DNA from: Halalkalibacter nanhaiisediminis
GTDB lineage: Bacteria; Bacillota; Bacilli; Bacillales; Bacillaceae_D
Assembly (NCBI RefSeq): GCF_007830185.1
Contig: NZ_VLKZ01000004.1
Coordinates: forward strand, 96,383-160,382
Direction of reading: 5' to 3'
Length of the DNA: 64,000 bases
In this document: piece by piece, positions 57,179 to 64,000 of the stretch
How positions within the stretch are numbered: the first letter of the stretch is position 1
Layout of the letters: each line of letters begins with the position of its first letter
Translations under genes and position numbers: made by a program
The notes under the pieces: generated by a model
Told to the model about the DNA's origin: nothing
The model's input: the letters and a program-made list of their open reading frames with translations, nothing else
Databases searched by the model: none

Positions 57179-57300
57179 TGAACGGTTTCATCAATACCTA
57201 GTCAAGGGTAATTGACTCATCCCATTACTCTTTGACGAAGTAGTTTTACATCCCCTTATTTTTTGGACGAAAGCTCCCCCTTATAGCTTTCGTCCTTTTT
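57179..57300 (+). ncRNA. Candidate phosphate-regulated small RNA
   Basis: The stretch from the predicted Pho promoter start to the next terminator is about 120 nt. It contains no ORF with a ribosome site. It can form small hairpins (GTCAA/TTGAC at 57201-57216) before the strong terminator. Either a small RNA or what remains after loss of a Pho-controlled operon. Confidence 0.35.
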
Positions 57301-57301
57301 G
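57265..57301 (+). terminator. Terminator between phoR and hflK
   Basis: GGACGAAAGCT / AGCTTTCGTCC perfect 11-bp stem followed by TTTTTG. Confidence 0.92.
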
Positions 57302-57463
57302 TTGTTATTTACAATTTGATTTTCCTATTACCTCCATTTTGGTTGTGTTTTGTACTATAATGAATAAGAATGTGGGAACGGTGTATTTTATTTTCAAATA
57401 CAATGAAACCGATTCAAGCTATTATTCGTAAGGTACATAGAATGAAAATGGAAGGATGATACG
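57302..57463. other. Intergenic region before hflK
   Basis: AT-rich; a TATAAT at 57356-57361 is the likely hflK -10, but no good -35 is visible. Nothing else recognised. Confidence 0.4.
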
Positions 57464-58417
57464 ATGACGATTAAGCAATTATTGATCGGTTTTATTTCTT
57501 TAGTCGGAATTGCCATTCTCGCTCTTTTTTTAGTGACGGGCTGGTATACGGTAGACGAATCTGAACAAGCAGCACTAATCACTTTTGGTAAAGTGGAAGA
57601 GACGATTACTGAGCCAGGATTAAAATTTAAAATGCCATGGCCAATCCAAAGAGTTGAAATATTATCAAGAGGGACCTTCAATCTTCAAGTTGGTTATGAG
57701 GAAGCTGACGGTGAAGTCATTGAATTTACAAATGAAGCTAAAATGATTACAGGGGATGAAAACATTTTATTTGCTGATTTGGCTGTTCAATGGCGAATTA
57801 CGGATCCAGAACTTTATTTGTATAGTACAGAAGATCCGCAGCAAATTCTCCATAATGCAACATCTGCTTCATTGCGTGGAGTCATTGGTAGCTCAAATAT
57901 TGACGATGCTTTGACGGATCAAAGACCAGAAATTGAAGCAAAGGTATTTGAAAACTTAGTCGCGTTACTTGAAGTCTATCAAATTGGAGTTAGTATCCAA
58001 GACGTAAAGTTACAGGATGTTGAATTACCGACAGAAGAAGTTCGTCGTGCGTTTACGGAAGTAACAGATGCACGCGAAGAACGATTGACAAAAATAAACG
58101 AAGCAAATAAATATCGAAATCAAGAAATTAATGTAGCAGAAGGGGAGATAGACGCGATTATGTCTCGAGCTGAAGGGACGAGAACGGAGCGAGTCGAGCG
58201 TTCACGTGGTGATGTTGCCAAATTTGATGCACTATATGACGAATATTTAGTTAGCCCTGAAGTGACGCGCCAACGTCTTGTTCTCGAAACTCTAGAGAGT
58301 GTGTTACCTTCCACAGAAATCTATATTATGGATAGTAATAATGATACGGTGAGCTACTTACCTATTCGTCCGCTTGAGAGAAGACCAGAAGCGGCGGCAG
58401 AAGGAGGGAGTAACTAA
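57464..58417 (+). CDS. hflK: SPFH-domain membrane protein HflK
   Basis: Forms with HflC a large membrane complex that in E. coli surrounds and modulates the FtsH protease. 317 residues: one N-terminal membrane helix (about 6-26), an SPFH/band 7 domain (about 30-210) and a helical region rich in Glu/Arg (about 210-280). Site GGAAGG. It overlaps the hflC ATG by one base, so the two are coupled. HflKC is absent from B. subtilis as far as I know, and this locus lies between phoPR and polA where B. subtilis has nothing. Confidence 0.92.
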   Translation: MTIKQLLIGFISLVGIAILALFLVTGWYTVDESEQAALITFGKVEETITEPGLKFKMPWPIQRVEILSRGTFNLQVGYEEADGEVIEFTNEAKMITGDENILFADLAVQWRITDPELYLYSTEDPQQILHNATSASLRGVIGSSNIDDALTDQRPEIEAKVFENLVALLEVYQIGVSIQDVKLQDVELPTEEVRRAFTEVTDAREERLTKINEANKYRNQEINVAEGEIDAIMSRAEGTRTERVERSRGDVAKFDALYDEYLVSPEVTRQRLVLETLESVLPSTEIYIMDSNNDTVSYLPIRPLERRPEAAAEGGSN

Positions 58418-59352
58418 TGAGTGACGAAAATATTGTTGATTTAAATGAACGTCGTCCTAGTGAAGATTGGCGAAAATATATGAAGCTAGCAGCTATAGCC
58501 GTTATTTTAATAGCGATTATTGCCACGATTATGAGTAATCTCTTTATTGTGGAGCAGGGCGAGTATAAAGTCGTTCGTCAGTTTGGGGAGGTTGTACGTA
58601 TTGAAGATGAGCCAGGTCTTAGCTACAAGATACCATTTATTCAATCGGTTACAACGTTGCCAAAATATCAAATGGTTTATGATATTCCACCAGCTGAAAT
58701 AAATACAAGAGATAAAAAACGAATGTTGGCAGATCACTATGCTGTTTGGAGAGTTGATGATCCACAAATGATGATTGCCAATGCTCGGACAATTCAACAG
58801 GCAGAAGCCATTATGGGAGAGCTTATTTTCTCAGCTATCCGTGCGGAACTAGGTCAACTTGATTTTGACGAAATTATTAATGAAGAAATGACGCCAACTC
58901 GTGGGAGCTTTAACGAGCTTGTTCTTGAACGGGTAAACGAGGCGCTTGAACGAAATCAATATGGTGTTCTCTTAACTGATGTTCGGATGAAACGTACTGA
59001 TTTACCTGAGGCCAATGAACAAGCGGTTTATCGCCGAATGATTTCTGAGCGTCAATCAACAGCTCAAGAATATTTATCACAAGGGGATGCAGAAGCTAAT
59101 CGTATACGAGCTAATACGGATCGAGAAGTACAGGAAATGATTGCAACAGCGACAGCGGATGCAAATGAAGTGATTGGTGAAGGGGAAGCGGAGGCTGCGC
59201 GTATTTACAATGACGCATTTGGACGTGATCCTGAATTTTATCAGCTTTATCGTACTCTTGAATCGTATGAGCAAACGATTGGTGATGAGACAGTAATCGT
59301 ATTACCTTCTGATTCGCCATATGCTCGAATTTTGATGGGTTATATTGATTAG
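58417..59352 (+). CDS. hflC: SPFH-domain membrane protein HflC
   Basis: Partner of HflK. 311 residues: short cytoplasmic N-terminus, membrane helix (about 22-45), SPFH domain and a helical C-terminal part rich in Ala/Glu (AEANRIRANTDREVQEMIA). Its start ATG shares a base with the end of hflK. In E. coli the order hflK-hflC is the same. Followed by a terminator, so the pair forms its own operon. Confidence 0.93.
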   Translation: MSDENIVDLNERRPSEDWRKYMKLAAIAVILIAIIATIMSNLFIVEQGEYKVVRQFGEVVRIEDEPGLSYKIPFIQSVTTLPKYQMVYDIPPAEINTRDKKRMLADHYAVWRVDDPQMMIANARTIQQAEAIMGELIFSAIRAELGQLDFDEIINEEMTPTRGSFNELVLERVNEALERNQYGVLLTDVRMKRTDLPEANEQAVYRRMISERQSTAQEYLSQGDAEANRIRANTDREVQEMIATATADANEVIGEGEAEAARIYNDAFGRDPEFYQLYRTLESYEQTIGDETVIVLPSDSPYARILMGYID

Positions 59353-59365
59353 ATAGAGTGCTTGT

Positions 59366-59390
59366 GCCGAGATGATTCTCGGCTTTTTCT
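59366..59390 (+). terminator. hflKC terminator
   Basis: GCCGAGA-TGAT-TCTCGGC stem-loop followed by TTTTT. Confidence 0.92.
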
Positions 59391-59456
59391 CATTTTTACC
59401 TGGCTATGCTACAATAAACATTAAGAACATATTGTATGAAGAGAGGGGTATTTCCG

Positions 59457-62087
59457 TTGAAAAAGCTTGTATTAATAGATGGAAATAGTATTGCTTATCG
59501 CGCATTTTTTGCCTTACCATTATTAAATAATGAAAAAGGTGTCTATACGAACGCAGTATATGGTTTTACGACAATGTTGTTGAAAATTATTGAAGAGGAA
59601 AAGCCAACCCATATGCTTGTTGCCTTTGATGCTGGGAAAACGACTTTTCGTCATAAAACGTACGGGGAATATAAAGGCGGTCGACAGAAAACACCGCCCG
59701 AGCTATCTGAGCAGTTTCCACTTGTTCGTGAGCTTCTTGACGCTTTTGGGATCGCACGATATGAAGCAGAAAATTATGAAGCAGATGATATCATTGGAAC
59801 TCTTGCTAAGGAAGCAGCTGAAAAAGAGTGGGAAGTGAAAGTATTTTCAGGTGATAAGGACTTGCTTCAACTTGTGTCTCCCCGTGTCACGGTCGCTTTG
59901 ACGAAAAAAGGAATTACAACAGTTGAGCAATATGATGAAGCTTTGATTGATGAAAAGTACGGGATTACCCCAAAGCAAATCATTGATATGAAAGGTTTAA
60001 TGGGAGATAGCTCAGATAATATTCCTGGTGTACCTGGTATTGGTGAAAAAACAGCGTTAAAACTATTGAAGGAATTTGGCTCCGTCGAACAAGTATTAAA
60101 GTCAATTGATCAAATTTCCGGAAAAAAAATGAAGGAAAAATTAGAAGAAAATCAAGAGCAGGCAATAATGAGTAAAGAGCTTGCAACGATTTTCCTTGAG
60201 GTTCCTCTTGAGAAGTCGCTTGATGAACTGGTTTTTGGTGAATACGATTCAAAGAAGATCGTATCGTTTTTAAAAGAACTGGAATTTTCTTCACTTATCT
60301 CGAAGTTTGACCAAGATGGAGAGGCTACTGAAGAAAAAGAGTTGGATAAGATTTCATATGAGATCGTCGAAACGATTGAAGAGTCGCATCTCGCTAACCC
60401 TTCTGCTTTAATTGTCGAAGTGTTGAGTGAGAATTATCACCAAGCAAATATTGAAGGTATTGCCATTGTCAATGAGAATGGTCATTATTTTATTCCGACA
60501 GAGCAAGCGCTAGATTCACAGGTATTTATTCAGTGGGCCAAGAATGAATCGGCAAAGAAGTGGGTCTTTGATGCCAAACGTGCAGTCGTTGCTCTTGGCT
60601 GGCGTGATGTCTTGCTTGACGGGATTGATTTTGATGTGCAAATGGCTTCTTACTTGCTTGATCCCTCTCTCTCTTCTCATGAAATGAGTGATGTTGCTAA
60701 ACGTAAAGGCAAGGGGCAAGTTCAAGAAGATGAAGTTGTATACGGAAAAGGCGCAAAGCAACGAATTCCAGAACTTGATAAGCTAGCAGAACATTTAGTT
60801 CGGAAGGCAGATGCGCTTTATCAACTCAAGCCAGTGCTTGAAAAAGAGCTGCAGGAAAATGAGCAGGGAAAGCTTTATCGTGAGCTGGAAATGCCGCTTT
60901 CAGTTGTTCTTGGTCGGATGGAAACAACAGGGGTGAAGGTCGACAAAGAGCAGCTTGAGCAAATGGGTGAGGACCTTGAAGGTAGATTAAAAGATCTTGA
61001 AGCAAAAATTCATGAGCTAGCAGGTGAAAATTTTAATATTAACTCACCGAAGCAGCTTGGAGAAATTCTATTTGAAAAGCTTGAGCTTCCGCCAATCAAA
61101 AAAACAAAAACAGGTTATTCAACCTCAGCTGATGTGCTCGAAAAGTTAGCGGGAGAGCACGAAATTATTGAACATATTCTTCACTATAGACAATTAGGAA
61201 AATTAAATTCAACTTATATTGAAGGTTTGTTGAAAGTAACTAAGAAGGAAACAAATAAAATTCATACTCGCTATAATCAAGCATTGACACAAACAGGTCG
61301 TTTGAGCTCTACGGATCCTAACCTACAAAATATTCCGATACGTTTAGAAGAAGGTCGGAAAATCCGCAAAGCCTTTGTACCGTCTGAAGAAGGCTGGAAG
61401 ATGGTTGCAGCTGATTATTCGCAAATTGAATTACGTGTACTTGCTCATATAGCTGGAGATGAAAAACTGATTGAAGCTTTCAAGAATGATATGGACATTC
61501 ATACGAAAACAGCGATGGATGTATTCCATGTGAAAGAAGAAGAAGTCACTTCAAATATGCGTCGAAGCGCCAAAGCTGTAAATTTTGGAATTGTTTATGG
61601 AATCAGTGATTATGGGCTTTCACAAAGCTTAGGCATTACAAGGAAAGAAGCGGCTTTATTTATTGAACGATACTTTGAGAGCTATCCAAAAGTAAAAGAA
61701 TATATGGATAATATTGTAGATGAAGCAAGAGAGAAAGGATATGTCTCCACACTTTTGCAACGTAGAAGGTATTTACCAGACCTAACAAGTAGCAACTTTA
61801 ACAAACGAAGCTTTGCAGAACGTACGGCAATGAATACACCGATACAAGGAACAGCCGCTGATATTATTAAAAAAGCGATGGTCGTAATGGCGAATGAATT
61901 AGAAAGTAAGCAATTAAAAAGCAGAATGCTCTTACAAGTTCATGATGAATTGATTTTTGAAGTACCTGAAGAAGAGCTTGAGCAAATGATTAAGCTCGTT
62001 CCTGAGGTTATGGAAAAAGCTATGGAGTTGGAAGTACCATTAAAAGCGGATGTCTCTTCAGGGGATACTTGGTACGATGCAAAGTAA
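59457..62087 (+). CDS. polA: DNA polymerase I
   Basis: Repair polymerase that removes RNA primers and fills gaps. 876 residues: N-terminal 5'-3' exonuclease (about 1-290, with EADDIIGTLA and GLMGDSSDNIPGVPGIGEKT), a 3'-5' exonuclease-like domain (about 300-470) and the polymerase (motif A DYSQIELRVLAH, motif B RRSAKAVNFGIVYG, motif C VHDELIFE). The exonuclease-like domain lacks the DxE motif (VEVLSE stands in its place), so proofreading is probably lost as in Geobacillus Pol I. The start is TTG at 59457, seven bases after GAGAGGGGT; the ATG at 59436 has no ribosome site. Confidence 0.96.
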   Translation: MKKLVLIDGNSIAYRAFFALPLLNNEKGVYTNAVYGFTTMLLKIIEEEKPTHMLVAFDAGKTTFRHKTYGEYKGGRQKTPPELSEQFPLVRELLDAFGIARYEAENYEADDIIGTLAKEAAEKEWEVKVFSGDKDLLQLVSPRVTVALTKKGITTVEQYDEALIDEKYGITPKQIIDMKGLMGDSSDNIPGVPGIGEKTALKLLKEFGSVEQVLKSIDQISGKKMKEKLEENQEQAIMSKELATIFLEVPLEKSLDELVFGEYDSKKIVSFLKELEFSSLISKFDQDGEATEEKELDKISYEIVETIEESHLANPSALIVEVLSENYHQANIEGIAIVNENGHYFIPTEQALDSQVFIQWAKNESAKKWVFDAKRAVVALGWRDVLLDGIDFDVQMASYLLDPSLSSHEMSDVAKRKGKGQVQEDEVVYGKGAKQRIPELDKLAEHLVRKADALYQLKPVLEKELQENEQGKLYRELEMPLSVVLGRMETTGVKVDKEQLEQMGEDLEGRLKDLEAKIHELAGENFNINSPKQLGEILFEKLELPPIKKTKTGYSTSADVLEKLAGEHEIIEHILHYRQLGKLNSTYIEGLLKVTKKETNKIHTRYNQALTQTGRLSSTDPNLQNIPIRLEEGRKIRKAFVPSEEGWKMVAADYSQIELRVLAHIAGDEKLIEAFKNDMDIHTKTAMDVFHVKEEEVTSNMRRSAKAVNFGIVYGISDYGLSQSLGITRKEAALFIERYFESYPKVKEYMDNIVDEAREKGYVSTLLQRRRYLPDLTSSNFNKRSFAERTAMNTPIQGTAADIIKKAMVVMANELESKQLKSRMLLQVHDELIFEVPEEELEQMIKLVPEVMEKAMELEVPLKADVSSGDTWYDAK

Positions 62088-62101
62088 GGAGAGAAAGAGA
62101 A

Positions 62102-62926
62102 ATGCCAGAATTACCAGAGGTTGAAACAGTTAAACGAACGTTAGAGGTGCTTGTTCTTCATAAAACAATTGCTGCTGTTGAAGTAAGATGGGCCAATATG
62201 ATTAAGCAGCCAGATGATATCGAGCAATTTAAGGATGCGTTAATTGGTCAAACGATCCATGAATTAAAGCGAAGAGGGAAATTTTTAATCTTTGTGCTAG
62301 ATGATGTGACGATGGTGTCTCATTTAAGAATGGAAGGTAGATACGGGCTTTATCAAGCAGGAGACGAACTCGCTCCTCATACTCATGTCATTTTCACTTT
62401 CACTGATCAAACTCAATTACGTTATCAGGATGTAAGGAAATTTGGAACGTTTCACATTTATAGTAAGGGAACAGAGGAAGAGACACTTCCTCTTTCACAA
62501 CTAGGAGTTGAACCATTCTCTGCTGACTTTTCGATCGATCTTCTTCGTGAAGCTTTTAAAAAAACAACGCGCAATGTGAAGGTTGTGTTATTAGATCAGA
62601 AAACGGTTGTCGGCCTTGGGAATATTTATGTGGATGAAGCTTTGTTTCGGTCAGGTATTCATCCACAAAGAGCTGCATCCTCGCTTACTGATGAAGAATT
62701 GACTCGTTTACACGAAGAGATTGTTTCAACTTTACAGGAGGCAGTTGATGTAGGTGGAAGCTCTATTAAATCCTATGTGAATGGTCAAGGTGAGATGGGG
62801 ATGTTTCAACAACAACTTCAAGTGTACGGACGAAAAGAAGAGCCTTGCCATAAGTGCGGCACATTCATTACAAAGACAGTTGTGGGCGGAAGAGGTACAC
62901 ACTTCTGCTATAACTGTCAGAAATAA
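62102..62926 (+). CDS. mutM: Formamidopyrimidine-DNA glycosylase
   Basis: Removes 8-oxoguanine and ring-opened purines and nicks the DNA. 274 residues. Catalytic Pro2 and Glu3 in MPELPEVE, a helix-two-turn-helix, and a C-terminal zinc finger with four cysteines (CHKC ... CYNC). The start at 62102 follows AAGGAGAG and gives the essential N-terminal proline; the frame is open further upstream inside polA. polA-mutM-ytaF-coaE appear as one operon. Confidence 0.98.
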   Translation: MPELPEVETVKRTLEVLVLHKTIAAVEVRWANMIKQPDDIEQFKDALIGQTIHELKRRGKFLIFVLDDVTMVSHLRMEGRYGLYQAGDELAPHTHVIFTFTDQTQLRYQDVRKFGTFHIYSKGTEEETLPLSQLGVEPFSADFSIDLLREAFKKTTRNVKVVLLDQKTVVGLGNIYVDEALFRSGIHPQRAASSLTDEELTRLHEEIVSTLQEAVDVGGSSIKSYVNGQGEMGMFQQQLQVYGRKEEPCHKCGTFITKTVVGGRGTHFCYNCQK

Positions 62927-62989
62927 TGTACATCGGATAAGCCCGAGCCATATACTAACGTATCGTTTGAATGGAAGGGGCTTATCACT

Positions 62990-63625
62990 ATGATTGAGAT
63001 TTTCTCCTTATTGGCACTTGCACTTGCTGTTAGCTTGGATAGCTTTGGGGTCGGACTTACGTATGGATTACGGAAAATGAAGCTGCCTCTGCGATCTTTA
63101 TTCTTTATTGCAGGATGCTCTGCAATCTCTATTCTTATTGCTATGTTGTTCGGTACAATGATCCAAGCCTACTTATCACCGCGTGTAGCCGAATCTCTTG
63201 GAGGAATAATTCTTATTTTAATCGGTGCATGGGCTCTGTATCAGGTGTTTCGGCCAGCTAAAAGTACAGAGAAGACAAGAGAAGATGAAGTCATCCTTAA
63301 TTTTGAAATTAAAATGTTTGGTGTTGTCATTCGAATTTTACGAAAACCGATGGTCGCAGATATTGATAATTCAGGGACGATTACAGGTCGAGAAGCAATC
63401 TTCCTTGGCATTGCCTTATCTTTGGATGCATTTGGAGCTGGAATTGGAGCTGCCTTAATTGGATTTTCACCAGTTGGAATGGCGATAAGTGTTGCGGTAA
63501 TGAGTGCTTTGTTTGTCACACTCGGAATGAAAAGCGGATTTCGTTTTTCTGATTCAGAATGGGTGAAGAAATGTTCTTTTATTCCAGGCTTGTTACTTAT
63601 CATACTTGGTGTGTGGAGTTTGTAG
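62990..63625 (+). CDS. ytaF: Sporulation membrane protein YtaF (MntP-like)
   Basis: 211 residues with about six membrane helices in two repeats, each containing LDSFGVG or LDAFGAG, as in the MntP/YtaF family. The family includes manganese exporters, but YtaF is linked to sporulation in Bacillus; transport substrate is unknown. Ribosome site AAGGGG. Lies between mutM and coaE, as in B. subtilis. Confidence 0.9.
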   Translation: MIEIFSLLALALAVSLDSFGVGLTYGLRKMKLPLRSLFFIAGCSAISILIAMLFGTMIQAYLSPRVAESLGGIILILIGAWALYQVFRPAKSTEKTREDEVILNFEIKMFGVVIRILRKPMVADIDNSGTITGREAIFLGIALSLDAFGAGIGAALIGFSPVGMAISVAVMSALFVTLGMKSGFRFSDSEWVKKCSFIPGLLLIILGVWSL

Positions 63626-63637
63626 GAGGAGGGTAAG

Positions 63638-64000
63638 ATGTTTATCGGGTTAACTGGTGGTATTGCTAGTGGAAAATCAACGGTCAGCAACATGATTAGA
63701 GAAAAGAACATTCCAATCATTGATGCAGATGAAGTGGCTCGCGAAGTTGTTGAGCCAGGCACAGCGACACTTCAAGCAATTAGCGAGCAGTTTGGTTCCT
63801 CTGTCTTAAATGAGGATGGGACGCTCGCCAGAAAAAAGCTGGGCACGATTATTTTTCGAGATCCATCACAAAGGGATATTCTTAATCAAATTGTTCATCC
63901 AGCAGTTCGGAAGCGTATGAATGCGCTAAAGGAGCATTATGTGGCAAATGGCGCCAAAACAATTGTTTATGATATCCCGCTTTTATATGAGAGCAACCTT
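63638..64000 (+). CDS. coaE: Dephospho-CoA kinase, 3' end cut by window edge
   Basis: Last enzyme of coenzyme A synthesis, phosphorylating dephospho-CoA. 121 codons are visible; about 80 more would be expected beyond the window. P-loop GLTGGIASGKST at 4-15 and the conserved DADEVAREV are present. The ATG follows GGAGGAGGG, 12 bases after ytaF. Confidence 0.96.
   Translation, partial: MFIGLTGGIASGKSTVSNMIREKNIPIIDADEVAREVVEPGTATLQAISEQFGSSVLNEDGTLARKKLGTIIFRDPSQRDILNQIVHPAVRKRMNALKEHYVANGAKTIVYDIPLLYESNL

Overview
The window is a gene-dense, low-GC, Firmicutes-type chromosome segment with canonical AGGAGG ribosome binding sites, a T-box leader, SASP, YtrH/YtrI, YtaF and GerW sporulation genes. 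Its gene order closely follows the tyrS-rpsD to polA-coaE arm of Bacillus subtilis as I remember it. An endospore-forming Bacillaceae member, not B. subtilis itself, is the best reading. Several differences from that layout (class A PBP beside tyrS, hflKC beside polA, a YhaM-like/EcsC pair after ackA, a GntR gene before accD) suggest a more distant, perhaps alkaliphilic, relative; that part is inference. I see no rRNA, tRNA, CRISPR array, prophage or insertion sequence.

Layout. 1-5.2 kb: truncated class A penicillin-binding protein (minus), T-box-controlled tyrosyl-tRNA synthetase, rpsD (minus). 5.7-10.3 kb: diguanylate cyclase DgcP, free methionine-R-sulfoxide reductase, RefZ, HisJ. 10.5-16.5 kb: EzrA, BrnQ transporter, cysteine desulfurase/ThiI pair for tRNA 4-thiouridine, SspA with a textbook sigma-G promoter. 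16.6-24.8 kb: acyl-CoA synthetase, YtcJ amidohydrolase, SppA, YteJ, YtfI, GerW, Tpx, YtxK methyltransferase. 25-31.4 kb: AckA, a YhaM-like nuclease, an EcsC-family protein, an unknown small gene, ArgG-ArgH. 31.5-39.1 kb: SDR, secreted small protein, M24 peptidase, YtkL, small membrane proteins, YtoI, YtpI, NrnA, YtzJ-like, YtrI, YtrH. 39.2-49.6 kb: DnaE, malic enzyme, GntR regulator, AccD-AccA, PfkA-Pyk. 49.6-54.4 kb: FxsA, YtwI and the citZ-icd-mdh TCA cluster. 54.6-64 kb: PhoP-PhoR, HflK-HflC, PolA, MutM, YtaF and the start of CoaE.

Functionally the region joins central carbon flow (pfkA-pyk, ackA, malic enzyme, citZ-icd-mdh) with fatty acid initiation (accDA), arginine synthesis, replication/repair (dnaE, polA, mutM, nrnA), cell division (ezrA, refZ), spore formation and phosphate sensing.

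Most of the window is conserved core. I found no clear new multi-gene system. The most interesting signals are non-coding: four PhoP-box-like hexamers at exact 11-bp spacing just after phoR that appear to drive only a ~120-nt transcript ending in a terminator; a perfect TGGTCAGACCA palindrome on the malic enzyme promoter next to a FadR-type regulator gene; a 9-bp perfect inverted repeat before the cysteine desulfurase gene; and two adjacent cre-like sites before ackA.
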